Positions 54,938 to 63,532 are shown, numbered from the stretch's first letter. The stretch is 64,000 bases of DNA from Holophagaceae bacterium (GCA_016722505.1 JADKJH010000003.1:409206-473205), one strand, 5' to 3'. Notes: generated by a model from the letters alone, not told the origin. Numbers and translations: made by a program.

Positions 54938-56089
54938 ATGCAGAGCAGAACAATCCTTAATTGCCTGAAACGGATGATCGCCGGAATTTTTTGTCTGGCC
55001 CTAAGTCATCCGCTTACGGCCCAAGCGCTGGAGCGTTTTCTGGACCAGCCACGGCCCGCCAGTGCCGGGGTCCGCCTTGTGGTCTTCAACCCCACGGCTT
55101 TCAACATCAGGGGTCTGGCGGCCTTGCGGGACAATGGAATCCTCGATATTCCAGGTCTCACAGTGATTGGCGTCTTCCACACCAAGCAGAAGGATGACTT
55201 CGAGGACTCACGAAAGCTCGTCCGCGAGAAGCGCCTCGACTGGTTCAAGTTCCACGCTGTCTCTGGCGAGATCAGCGAATCCACGATCTTCAAGAAGAAC
55301 GCCTGCACACCTGAATTCGAGACGATCCTCAAGAACACCGATGGGGTCATTTTTTTTGGCGGTCCCGATATTCCATCGTCCATCTTCCACCGGAAAACCA
55401 ACTTCCTCGTGGAGATCACTGACCCCTTCCGGCACTATCTTGAACTCTCCGCGATCTTCCATTTTTTCGGTGGGACTCAGGACATACACAGCCCGGCACT
55501 GCTCGACTCGCGGCCCGCCTTCCCTGTTCTCGGGATTTGTCTCGGTTTCCAAAGCCTGAATGTGGGGACGGGTGGAACCCTCGTCCAGGACATCTGGTCC
55601 GATATCTACAGGAAGTCCTATGTCGAGGATGCCATCGCCCTGGGTCCCGAGCAGTGGCACAACAATCCGTATCAAAGGCTGTTCCCCCGGGACAATCTCA
55701 TGGGATACAACTTCCACACGCTCAAGCTCAGCGGGAAAGGCAAGCTCGCGAAGGATCTAGGTTTCAAGACGACGGATCACCCGAAGGTCCTCAGCTCCCA
55801 TCACCAAGCCCTAGGCCTGCTCGGCAAGGGATGGACCACCATCGCCACGTCGCGCGATGGAAAGGTCATCGAAGCCATCGAGCACAAGAAATTCCCCAAC
55901 GTCCTGGGCATCCAATTCCATCCAGAACACCCCATGCTGTGGGATACCGAGCCCCGATTCCGGCAGAAGCCAGGTGACCCGTTGACGAGCTACAACGCCA
56001 TCCTCGCCGGTACGCCTGCGAGCCTGGAATTCAACAAAGCGATCTGGAAATGGTTCGGGGGGAAACTCAAAGAGAGCCAGGCTCGCTGA
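54938..56089 (+). CDS. Exported class I glutamine amidotransferase-like hydrolase (peptidase C26)
   Basis: 383 aa. A signal peptide is present (MIAGIFCLALSHPLTAQA). The GATase fold shows the nucleophile elbow FPVLGICLGFQSLNVGTGG (Cys) and the His-x-Glu pair in GIQFHPEHPML. The closest described activity is gamma-glutamyl hydrolysis (C26: gamma-Glu-GABA hydrolase, folate gamma-hydrolase). Two genes downstream of an NlpC/P60 enzyme, it may split the gamma bond of D-Glu-containing peptides outside the cytoplasm; that is inference. The ATG at 54938 has GGAGACAGGA upstream. It converges with murI, 13 bases apart. Confidence 0.75.
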   Translation: MQSRTILNCLKRMIAGIFCLALSHPLTAQALERFLDQPRPASAGVRLVVFNPTAFNIRGLAALRDNGILDIPGLTVIGVFHTKQKDDFEDSRKLVREKRLDWFKFHAVSGEISESTIFKKNACTPEFETILKNTDGVIFFGGPDIPSSIFHRKTNFLVEITDPFRHYLELSAIFHFFGGTQDIHSPALLDSRPAFPVLGICLGFQSLNVGTGGTLVQDIWSDIYRKSYVEDAIALGPEQWHNNPYQRLFPRDNLMGYNFHTLKLSGKGKLAKDLGFKTTDHPKVLSSHHQALGLLGKGWTTIATSRDGKVIEAIEHKKFPNVLGIQFHPEHPMLWDTEPRFRQKPGDPLTSYNAILAGTPASLEFNKAIWKWFGGKLKESQAR

Positions 56090-56102
56090 GGAAAAGCCTC
56101 AA

Positions 56103-57611
56103 TCAGCGGTGTTGTTCTTTCATGGTTTGCCACACCTTCGGGAGCGCCTGCACAAGGCTTCGGGAGGTAACCGGTAGGTTTTTGGGGGTGAGCGTCACCA
56201 CCGCCGTGTCTTCCTGCGCGAAGTTCCCCAGCGCGCGGCCGAGCCGATAGGCGTTATCCAAGGCACCGTCCCCTCCCAGAACCACGCCGGGCGCAGCCGG
56301 ATTGGGGACCGTAACGTAGAAGCCCGCCACTTTGGGTTTGACGCGGGATTTGGACGCGCGCCGAAGTCCTCGCGCTGACATTTCCCTGAATAGCGCACGG
56401 GCCGAATATTCAGCCGGATTCACCAGGATCAGTCCTTTGGATAGGCGGGAATCGAAAGGCTGGGCGCCGGTCCCATCCCGATAGGCCTTGGTGCGGCGGA
56501 AGGCCTCAGCCATATCACGCTCGACTAGAGGAAAGTGGGTGCAGCCCAGCACCACAAATCCCATGGGCGGCGCTTGGGGGTGCTGGTCGCGGAAGCCCGC
56601 CATCAAGCTGGCCACATCGAAGCGTATATAACCCAACACCGTGTTGAGGGTGTCTCCCAGGAGCTGTCCCGGTTCCAGGCCACCCACCTGGGCTACTTCC
56701 GCGTTCAATGCGGGACCTTGATAAGGCACCGGTCGCGAGGTGGCCCCGGCCTCGGTGACGAAAGCGGGGTTGCCTTCGATGGCCCCGGCCAGGCCCACGC
56801 TGCCTTGCTGGACCACCACGGGGATCGCTTTTCCCGACCGGGCTGCCGCCTTGGCGATGGCCGCCGGATAGGCGCCTGAAGCGCAGGTCCCCACGGTCGC
56901 CAGGACCCCCACAGAGGGTGCTGGCCCCCCTGCCGGAAGCAGCTCCGCCACCGCCTCAGCCCCAGCTTCCACCACACCGATGACCGGGATGTCCACACCC
57001 CACTCCTTCAGCGCGATGCGGATGTCCTCAAGGCCATAGGCCGTGCCCGTGTTGCAGGCGATGACGATGGCCTTCACGGGCGGCTTGTCGAAGCGCGCGG
57101 GCTTGCCCGCAGTCCGGTGGTAGCGGCGCCCCAGCAGGAATATCGCATCCTTCATGATGAGTTCCCGCAGGTAGTCCGTCCGTCCCGCTGCCGGGTAGTT
57201 TCCATACGGCATGTTGGCCTGGTCGCCCAGGTAGATGAAGCGCTCCCCCGCGAAATCCGGGACACCGTCCGATCCCGCTTTCAAGGTCCGATTGTTCACC
57301 AGATCCAGTGACAGTAGGGCTTCCAAGACGGTCAGACCGCCGATGCCGGAATCAAAGACACCGATGGGCAGATCGGAGAGATTGGGGAGATCCTGATGGT
57401 GGCCACGTCCCAGCTTCGCCAGGTCCGCGGAATAGAGCGCTCGGCCCTTGGGATTCGCTGCCACATGGGCCTTCAGAGGAGCCAGGGCATCCTGGGCAAA
57501 CCCCTGAACAATCATGGTGGCCGAGAGCATGAAGACACCGCCCAAGCAGCGCACCAACCGGAATCCACGACGGGAAGGCAGTAGGCCAAGAGCAGTAGTG
57601 GTCCATTTCAT
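56103..57611 (-). CDS. murI: Glutamate racemase family protein with signal peptide
   Basis: The racemase core has both catalytic cysteines: first in AIVIACNTGTAYGLEDI, second in FVVLGCTHFPLVERD. It also has IGVFDSGIGGLTVLEAL and RFIYLGDQANMPYG. It interconverts L- and D-Glu. At 502 aa it is nearly twice MurI length. The N-terminus FRLVRCLGGVFMLSATMIVQGFAQDA is a likely Sec signal, extra segments interrupt the core (NLVNNRTLKAGSDGVPDF; residues ~235-290), and ~100 residues follow it. The ATG at 57611 is chosen; longer frame upstream is unsupported. An exported glutamate racemase is unusual; a related D-Asp/Glu racemase is possible. Confidence 0.83.
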   Translation of the reverse strand: MKWTTTALGLLPSRRGFRLVRCLGGVFMLSATMIVQGFAQDALAPLKAHVAANPKGRALYSADLAKLGRGHHQDLPNLSDLPIGVFDSGIGGLTVLEALLSLDLVNNRTLKAGSDGVPDFAGERFIYLGDQANMPYGNYPAAGRTDYLRELIMKDAIFLLGRRYHRTAGKPARFDKPPVKAIVIACNTGTAYGLEDIRIALKEWGVDIPVIGVVEAGAEAVAELLPAGGPAPSVGVLATVGTCASGAYPAAIAKAAARSGKAIPVVVQQGSVGLAGAIEGNPAFVTEAGATSRPVPYQGPALNAEVAQVGGLEPGQLLGDTLNTVLGYIRFDVASLMAGFRDQHPQAPPMGFVVLGCTHFPLVERDMAEAFRRTKAYRDGTGAQPFDSRLSKGLILVNPAEYSARALFREMSARGLRRASKSRVKPKVAGFYVTVPNPAAPGVVLGGDGALDNAYRLGRALGNFAQEDTAVVTLTPKNLPVTSRSLVQALPKVWQTMKEQHR

Positions 57612-57955
57612 CGGATGGCCCTCAATTGAATCAAATAGGGGATTCCCAGCATGGGTCCGTCCCCAGGCACTGTCAAAAACGTGCATACCACCAAAACCCA
57701 AAGATCGAATCCGCCCCCTGCTTGAAAATCCCTAGGGGTGTAGGGGGAGAACAAGGATGGACCCACCTGTCGGCGAAGGTTCAATTTCGTCTCAAGTCCC
57801 GACAAAGATTCCGCCACATTGAAGGAGTTGCCATTTCATTTTGATGTGATTGCAGCTCGTTATTAGTAACTTATTAATTGATAATTGCTTTAATATTTGA
57901 TGTTTGATTTTGGTATGACATCTGCTCATTCTCCGGGTGGTCAAGGAGGCCCCCC
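57612..57955. promoter_or_regulatory. Divergent promoter region between murI and the YXWGXW gene
   Basis: 344 bases without a gene. The part at 57840-57925 is strongly AT-rich and most likely holds the promoter of the plus-strand gene, whose start follows AAGGAGG. Closer to murI, imperfect inverted copies of TGGGTCCGTCC occur at about 57653-57663 and 57755-57765. Confidence 0.4.
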
Positions 57956-58411
57956 ATGAAGAACAGGTTTTCGATTTTTGTGATACCCGCGCTGCTCGTG
58001 CTATTCAGTCCCACGCCTTCATTCTCCCAGGTCCGCATTGGAGTGGATCTCGGGGCTGTTCAGATCCGCATTGCCCCCCAAGCTCCGCCTAGGCCGAGGT
58101 GGGAACGGCAGCCACACCGCCCCAGCGCAAACCACGTGTGGATCCAGGGCTACTGGGACCGCCGGGGCGACCAGTGGGCTTGGGCTCCGGGGCGCTGGGA
58201 AGAACCTGCCAGGCGGGATTCCTACTGGATCAGGCCCCAATACAGACGAGAGGGAAATGCCTATCGCTACGAGCCCGGCCGTTGGTCCCACCAGCGGATG
58301 GAAGAAGGAGATGACTACAGCCGTTGGCACAATGAGCAGGGCCGGGGCCGCGGAAAGAAGAAAGGCCATTACAAGAACTACGACCGGGACAACGACCACC
58401 GGGATCATTGA
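57956..58411 (+). CDS. YXWGXW-type repeat protein, exported
   Basis: 151 aa. A Sec signal (IFVIPALLVLFSPTPSFSQ) is followed by a basic, aromatic-rich body. Two imperfect repeats carry the Tyr/Trp spacing of the family: HVWIQGYWDRRGDQWAWAPG and SYWIRPQYRREGNAYRYEPG. The tail is very charged (GRGKKKGHYKNYDRDNDHRD). These small envelope proteins are widespread and uncharacterised. A strong AAGGAGG site and a terminator make it a single-gene unit. Confidence 0.78.
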   Translation: MKNRFSIFVIPALLVLFSPTPSFSQVRIGVDLGAVQIRIAPQAPPRPRWERQPHRPSANHVWIQGYWDRRGDQWAWAPGRWEEPARRDSYWIRPQYRREGNAYRYEPGRWSHQRMEEGDDYSRWHNEQGRGRGKKKGHYKNYDRDNDHRDH

Positions 58412-58440
58412 TTTCTAGCTGAGACATCAGCAGTCAACGC

Positions 58441-58470
58441 GCAGGGGGACATTCCCCCTGCTTTTTTTTT
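58441..58470 (+). terminator. Rho-independent terminator
   Basis: GCAGGGGGA pairs with TCCCCCTGC around a CAT loop, followed by nine Ts. It ends the YXWGXW transcript. Confidence 0.92.
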
Positions 58471-58568
58471 CAGCCCACGCCGGTTGGAATATGGATGAGC
58501 GATGCCCCCATCGCTACCGCCGCCTGGCATTCCGAACACTGCTATCCGTTCCTTCCATTTTGTTCCAC

Positions 58569-59909
58569 CTACCGCTTCAAGGTCACAAACATTCCCACGG
58601 CGGCTAGGAACATGACGACGGTGGCCACCCAGCCGATGGCCCGCAGTATTCCTGATCTCAACGCGAACCTACCCATGACCTTCGGATTACCGACCATCAA
58701 CATCACGACCACCATGATCGGCACCGCGACGACCCCATTGATCACCGCGCAGACGAACAGGGCCTTGATCGGCGTCACATGCAGATGCCGTTGCACCACA
58801 GGGAAGTTGATGGCCAGCCCCAGCACCGTCGCGATGGACAGCACCGCATAGAATCCCTTGGCTTCAGCAGGCTTCCGGTCCAACCCGGTCCGCCATCTGC
58901 GGGCTTCGCCAATCGCGTAGGCCGCCGAACCAGCTAGCACAGGCACGGCGAGAAGCCCGGTGCCGATGATCCCCAGCGCAAAGAGCGTGAAGGCGAAGCG
59001 GCCAGCGACAGGACGCAGGGCCTCAGCGGCCTGGCTTGCAGTCTGGATGTCGGTGATGCCGCGTGCGTGCAGCGTCACGGCGGCCGCGAGGATGATGAAG
59101 AAGGCAATGATGTTGGAGATGAACATGCCGGCGATGGTGTCGAAACGGATCCGGCCGAACTGGGCGCGCGCCTGCCACGGTTCCTTCTTGAGCGCCTCTT
59201 CATCGGAATGGTCTCGGATTTCTTCCGTCTCCTGGGATGCCTGCCAGAAGAACAGATATGGACTGATCGTTGTTCCAAGGATGGCGATGAACGTAGCCCA
59301 ATATTCGCCAGTGCGCGAAAACGTGGGCATGAGCGTTCCCAGCGCGACCTGCCGCCACGGGACTTCCACCATGAACACCGCCGCGACATAGCTGAACAGC
59401 ACCACGGTCATCCATTTGAGGTACTTGGAATAACGCTGGTAAGGGATGAACACCTCAAGGACCAGGCAAAGGCTGGAGAATCCGATGGCATAGACCAGGG
59501 CCGGGCCGCCGATCAGCAACTGCAACGCCGATCCCATCGCGCCGATGTCGACCCCAAGATTGATTGTGTTCGCCAGGACGAGGAGGAACACAACTGGGTA
59601 CAGCAGCCATCGGGAATAATGCCGGCGGATGTTGCCAGCGATTCCCCGGCCGGTGACCCGGCCGATGCGCGCGCTGATTTCCTGGATCGCGCACATCAGG
59701 GGGAAGGAGAACAACATCGTCCAGAGCAGCGAATACCCATGGGCGGCGCCAGCCTGGGAGTAGGTCGCGATGCCGCTGGGATCATCGTCGGAAGCTCCGG
59801 TGATCAACCCCGGGCCAAGACGTTCAAGCCAGGACCTCTTGACCGGAGGATCCGTCTCGGGCTTCAGATGTTCTATCCGCGCATTCAATAGGACTCGTTT
59901 CTCTGACAC
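58569..59909 (-). CDS. NRAMP-related divalent metal transporter
   Basis: 446 aa, eleven membrane segments. The first NRAMP helix reads GLITGASDDDPSGIATYSQA, so the canonical DPGN becomes DPSG. The TM6 metal motif MPHN is replaced by ISPYLFFWQASQE. Loss of the metal-binding methionine is described for NRAMP-related magnesium transporters, so Mg or an unusual ion is more likely than Mn/Fe. A cytoplasmic loop (ETEEIRDHSDEEALKKEPWQ) is extended. It is 36 bases after the AI-2E family gene on the same strand and may be co-transcribed with it. Confidence 0.85.
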   Translation of the reverse strand: MSEKRVLLNARIEHLKPETDPPVKRSWLERLGPGLITGASDDDPSGIATYSQAGAAHGYSLLWTMLFSFPLMCAIQEISARIGRVTGRGIAGNIRRHYSRWLLYPVVFLLVLANTINLGVDIGAMGSALQLLIGGPALVYAIGFSSLCLVLEVFIPYQRYSKYLKWMTVVLFSYVAAVFMVEVPWRQVALGTLMPTFSRTGEYWATFIAILGTTISPYLFFWQASQETEEIRDHSDEEALKKEPWQARAQFGRIRFDTIAGMFISNIIAFFIILAAAVTLHARGITDIQTASQAAEALRPVAGRFAFTLFALGIIGTGLLAVPVLAGSAAYAIGEARRWRTGLDRKPAEAKGFYAVLSIATVLGLAINFPVVQRHLHVTPIKALFVCAVINGVVAVPIMVVVMLMVGNPKVMGRFALRSGILRAIGWVATVVMFLAAVGMFVTLKR

Positions 59910-59945
59910 GGGCGATGAGTGTTGATCAATGAATTTCCTTGGTTC

Positions 59946-61247
59946 CTACCCTGCGTTTCCGGGGACCTCTGGCTCTGTCGGATGGCTCTCCTCGAATTTC
60001 CGGTCCACGGACATTTCGACGGCGATGGCCGCGGCCTGCTCCGCTGCCACACCCTCGGTCCGGCGCTCATATTCTTCCTCCGCGAGGTCGTCCCGGGCGC
60101 GCAACTCCGTGTCCGCGACTTGTTCCTGCTCGCCGGGCAGATCGACGCGCAATTCCTCGATGAGCATCATGATCGTCGCGGCGACGGGGAGCGCGAGCAG
60201 TGCGCCGAGCAGCCCCATCAAGGTTCCCCCCACCATGAGCGCGAAGAGGACCACAGAGGATGGCAGGCGGAGCGCCCGGCCATAGATCCGCGGAACGAGC
60301 ACGCGGCTCTCGAATTCTTCGTAGGCCAGCATCGCGGCGAGTACGATGGCCGCGGCGGTGGGGCTGTGGCCGAGAGCCGCGATGACCGCCGGCCCGATCG
60401 AAAGAATGGCGCCGATGTAAGGCAGAACGTCCGCGACGGCGGCAAATACCGACAACGCCATGGCGTTCTCGACACCGCAGGCCGTCAGGAGGATGAACGT
60501 GAAGGCGCCAATGAGCAGGCATGTGATCACCTGCCCCCGGATGTACGCGCCGACGATGGTCTCCAGATTCATCATGACCCGAGAGAGCCTGATGTGGTGC
60601 GTGCGGGGTACGACCGCGAAAAGCCCCCCACGCAGTCGGTCACGGTCGATCATCATGTACAGCGCGAGGAAGATGGCGCTCGTGCCGTAGGCGGCGATCT
60701 CGAAGATGCGCAGCGAGTAGGCGAAGGCAGTGGCGCCGACCGTGCTTCCCGGAGCGCCATATTTGATGTTCCTCAGCCAATCCGCGAGTGGCGCGCTGAT
60801 GTGGAAGCGGGCGAGATAGTCCGCCATTCCCGCGCGGAATGCAGGCTCCCGTTCGAATAGCGCCGCCAGTTGAGCCACGAGCGAAGGGATCGTCAAGGTC
60901 ACCAGGAGGAAGGCGGCCAGGAAGACCAAGGTGAATACGAACGCGATGCCCAGGTTGCGCCTGACGCGGCGAGCCTCCAGCCAACTCACGGCTGGGCTCA
61001 GGGTCCCCACGATGAGGAGGGCGACAACGAGCACGAGGAGGATCGGCGCAAGCCGGACCAGCAACCACAGCGATGCGGCGACCAGGATCAGCGTGAGTAT
61101 CATTGAGGGCGACATCTCGAATCGCACCGTACGGGCAACATTGTTCGCAGAACGCCGACGCTCGACGAACGGCTGGGACGCCGCGGGCGGCGGCTGGGAT
61201 GGCGCTCTGGAACCGCTGACCTTGCCTGGCCCTGCTTCACTCGACAC
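59946..61247 (-). CDS. AI-2E family transporter (PerM/YdiK type permease)
   Basis: 433 aa. A cytoplasmic N-tail of ~45 residues is followed by paired helices (MILTLILVAASLWLLVRLAP, ILLVLVVALLIVGTLSPAVS), a large soluble middle part, and the conserved end block IRGQVITCLLIGAFTFILLT, LPYIGAILSIGPAVIAALGH, YEEFESRVLVPRIYGRALRL. The family contains quorum-signal exporters and Na+/H+ antiporters, so the substrate is unknown. The C-terminal tail is highly acidic. Confidence 0.85.
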   Translation of the reverse strand: MSSEAGPGKVSGSRAPSQPPPAASQPFVERRRSANNVARTVRFEMSPSMILTLILVAASLWLLVRLAPILLVLVVALLIVGTLSPAVSWLEARRVRRNLGIAFVFTLVFLAAFLLVTLTIPSLVAQLAALFEREPAFRAGMADYLARFHISAPLADWLRNIKYGAPGSTVGATAFAYSLRIFEIAAYGTSAIFLALYMMIDRDRLRGGLFAVVPRTHHIRLSRVMMNLETIVGAYIRGQVITCLLIGAFTFILLTACGVENAMALSVFAAVADVLPYIGAILSIGPAVIAALGHSPTAAAIVLAAMLAYEEFESRVLVPRIYGRALRLPSSVVLFALMVGGTLMGLLGALLALPVAATIMMLIEELRVDLPGEQEQVADTELRARDDLAEEEYERRTEGVAAEQAAAIAVEMSVDRKFEESHPTEPEVPGNAG

Positions 61248-61363
61248 GTGTGGCTCCTGCCCGGGTTACCGCAACGATCTCATGTGCGAGCATATCCCCG
61301 CGCCCGCCCCGGATCCACGTCCAGACGACAGCCTTGGCGGGAGGCGAAGGACTTCGGGGGCCA

Positions 61364-62140
61364 CTAGGCCAGGAAGGCAAGTAGGAAATCATTGAATACC
61401 TCAGCCTGCTCGAAGGCGACGAGGTGACCCGCCTTTGGTATGAGCTTCAATTGAGCCCCGGGGATACCCTTCGCCAAGACTTCGGATTCGCTGGGCGGAA
61501 TCAGGGTGTCGTCGGCGCCGGTGATCACGAGGGTAGGCACCCGGATCTCTCCGAGCCAAGCCTGCGCATCGGGCCGCTCGGCCATTCCCAGCAGGGCGCC
61601 GATGACACCTTCGGGTTTGGAGGGCGACATCAGGTTCCGAACGGCAGCGGCCATGTTTTCATCCTTGTTGCTGGCCGCGAGCATCTTCGGCGCCATGGCT
61701 TCCACCACAACGGAGGCACCCTCCACTCGTACCTTTTCTGCCGTCGCACGGCGCGCCGCGGCGGTTTCAGGCGTATCCGCACCGGCCCTTGTTCCGACGA
61801 GCACCAACTTCTGGAGCATCTGGGGATAAGCCTTTGCGAAGGCAAGGGCGACATAGCCGCCCATGGAATGGCCGGCCAGGATCACGGGGCCCGCATCCAG
61901 GCGCTGAATCAGCGCGTGGAGGTCTTCGGCGAAGCGGCTCATGGCCACAGCCCCTACCGTGGCCTCGCTCTCCCCTAGTCCGCGCAGGTCCGGAGCGATC
62001 ACGCGGTAGTTCTTCTTAAAAACCTCAACTTGCCTCGACCAGGCGCCACGGCTGAGCGGAAAGCCATGGACGAGGAGCAAGGCCGGGCCCTGGCCCTCGT
62101 CCGTATAAGCGATCTCAATACCGTTCAACCTCACACGCAT
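61364..62140 (-). CDS. Alpha/beta hydrolase
   Basis: 258 aa, complete. The oxyanion segment is LLVHGFPLSRGAW, the nucleophile elbow GHSMGGYVALAF (Ser), with TLVITGADDTLIPPSES (Asp) and PKAGHLVAFEQ (His) completing the triad. Sequence is similar to 3-oxoadipate enol-lactonase or arylesterase-like hydrolases, but the substrate cannot be set. It stands between the permease gene and a small lipoprotein gene without tight coupling. Confidence 0.88.
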   Translation of the reverse strand: MRVRLNGIEIAYTDEGQGPALLLVHGFPLSRGAWSRQVEVFKKNYRVIAPDLRGLGESEATVGAVAMSRFAEDLHALIQRLDAGPVILAGHSMGGYVALAFAKAYPQMLQKLVLVGTRAGADTPETAAARRATAEKVRVEGASVVVEAMAPKMLAASNKDENMAAAVRNLMSPSKPEGVIGALLGMAERPDAQAWLGEIRVPTLVITGADDTLIPPSESEVLAKGIPGAQLKLIPKAGHLVAFEQAEVFNDFLLAFLA

Positions 62141-62280
62141 ACTAACTCCCCTACCCTTTCTCCGGTTCCAGGCGGCGTTGACTATTTTAGGTTGAGTTCC
62201 AAGCAGGGCCGCGGAACCGCAAGACGGGACTCAGACGCGAATTCAGCCTTCATCCGTTGAACCCGTATCGCAGCTTGCTT

Positions 62281-62571
62281 CTAATGGTGATCGTGGCGGT
62301 CCCCACCTCGGCGCCGGGTCTCTTTGGGCCAGTGCGACCGGGGGAGTTCCCTCCGTTCGCCATCCCTGGCGCTCGAGTAGTACCAGCGTTCATTGGTGTA
62401 GTAGTAGTGATACCCGTTGTGTTCGTAATACGGCTCCCTCGCGTCCAAATCCAATTCGACGATCGTCGGCAGGATCGGGACAATTTCCACCCCGCCTCCA
62501 GGCCGCGACGCCACCATGCATGAAGTGAGAATGAGGACCGAGAACGCCAGGACAATCCCTTTGTTTTTCAT
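62281..62571 (-). CDS. Small lipoprotein of unknown function
   Basis: 96 aa with a clear lipobox (LAFSVLILTSCMV). The body is rich in Tyr (EPYYEHNGYHYYYTNERWYY) and ends with a charged His/Arg/Asp tail (RRRGGDRHDHH). The start follows AAGGAG by seven bases. It resembles other short Tyr/His-rich envelope lipoproteins. No function is known. Confidence 0.75.
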   Translation of the reverse strand: MKNKGIVLAFSVLILTSCMVASRPGGGVEIVPILPTIVELDLDAREPYYEHNGYHYYYTNERWYYSSARDGERRELPRSHWPKETRRRGGDRHDHH

Positions 62572-62700
62572 CGTTTTCTCCTTTATATCGCTTGTTGGAA
62601 AGCAGCAGCCTGGTTCCTGCCGAGCAGGAGAGGATGCCTAGTAGAAGGTGCGCTTGCGGGCACAGTGAAAAAATGATCCAGGCGTATCCAAAACGCTCGC

Positions 62701-63507
62701 TCAGTTCAAAAAAACCGTGATCGCGATTCGGTCCCGGAGGTGCCTGCGGTTGTAAAGGTAGTAGCCGTCTCCGGAGTATTGGATATACACCTCATCGTTT
62801 TCGTACCAGTTGTCTGACCAATATTCCGGCCAGGGATCAAGGATGCTGAACCAAAAGCCGCCGTACTCGAAACGGGGGAAACCACCGCTCAAAAACACGG
62901 GGAAGCTGTGGATGCGGAACGAGTGTCCCGGCCCAAAATGTCCACGGTACCGGGCTGTCGGGATGCGATAGCCGTTGTAGCCGCCGCGTTGCCGCCAATC
63001 GCGGTGCTCGGACTGCCAGTTCTGGGCGCGACGCTCCGGCCAGACCGCCTGATGTTCGACCTGGCGCACAGGCTGTGCTTGCAGGGGCGGCGGAGCCGGG
63101 ACCGGTTGTTTCAAACGTTGTGGCCGAATCGGCTGTTCTCTGGCCTGCGGTTTTGGCAATTGCTGCCGTTGCTGTCGCGGTGGCAGCGGTTGTGGTAGCT
63201 GCCGTTGTGGCTGCTGTGGTTGTTGCGGCCTTGGTTGCGGTGCCTGCGGCCGGTGCTCCTGTTGGCCTTTGTTCTGTTGTGGCCGTTGCTGCTCTTGTGG
63301 AGGCTTGGCCGGTTGCAGTTGTTGTGGCCGTTCCTCTCGGCTCTTGCCCCGTTGCGGCGGATCCTGCCTTTGAGGTTTGGCCTGTTCTTTTTCCTGCTTG
63401 GCGTGCTGGGCGTCCCGTTCGCGAGGCTCCTGCTGAGCAGGCAGGGGTGCAACGGCTGCGAGCAGTAGAAGCATTACCCCAGAGTTGATAAGTCCATTTT
63501 TATTCAT
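62701..63507 (-). CDS. Exported Pro/Gln-rich protein
   Basis: 268 aa from the ATG at 63507, which has GGAGG at good distance; an ATG six bases upstream is too close to it. Signal peptide SGVMLLLLAAVAPLPAQQ. Residues ~25-150 are almost wholly Pro, Gln, Arg and Lys. A folded C-terminal part begins near residue 170 (YRIPTARYRGHFGPGHSFRI, FPRFEYGGFWFSILDPWPEY, YYLYNRRHLRDRIAI), resembling small RcnB-like or DUF3300-neighbour envelope domains. It is preceded on the same strand by the OmpA-like gene. Function unknown. Confidence 0.7.
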   Translation of the reverse strand: MNKNGLINSGVMLLLLAAVAPLPAQQEPRERDAQHAKQEKEQAKPQRQDPPQRGKSREERPQQLQPAKPPQEQQRPQQNKGQQEHRPQAPQPRPQQPQQPQRQLPQPLPPRQQRQQLPKPQAREQPIRPQRLKQPVPAPPPLQAQPVRQVEHQAVWPERRAQNWQSEHRDWRQRGGYNGYRIPTARYRGHFGPGHSFRIHSFPVFLSGGFPRFEYGGFWFSILDPWPEYWSDNWYENDEVYIQYSGDGYYLYNRRHLRDRIAITVFLN

Positions 63508-63532
63508 GAGCATTGCCTCCGTTTCGAATAGT

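Noticed and set aside
59919..60860. 313-aa plus-strand open frame
   Set aside because: Antisense to the AI-2E family permease; sequence is an Arg/Asp/His-rich shadow without family features.
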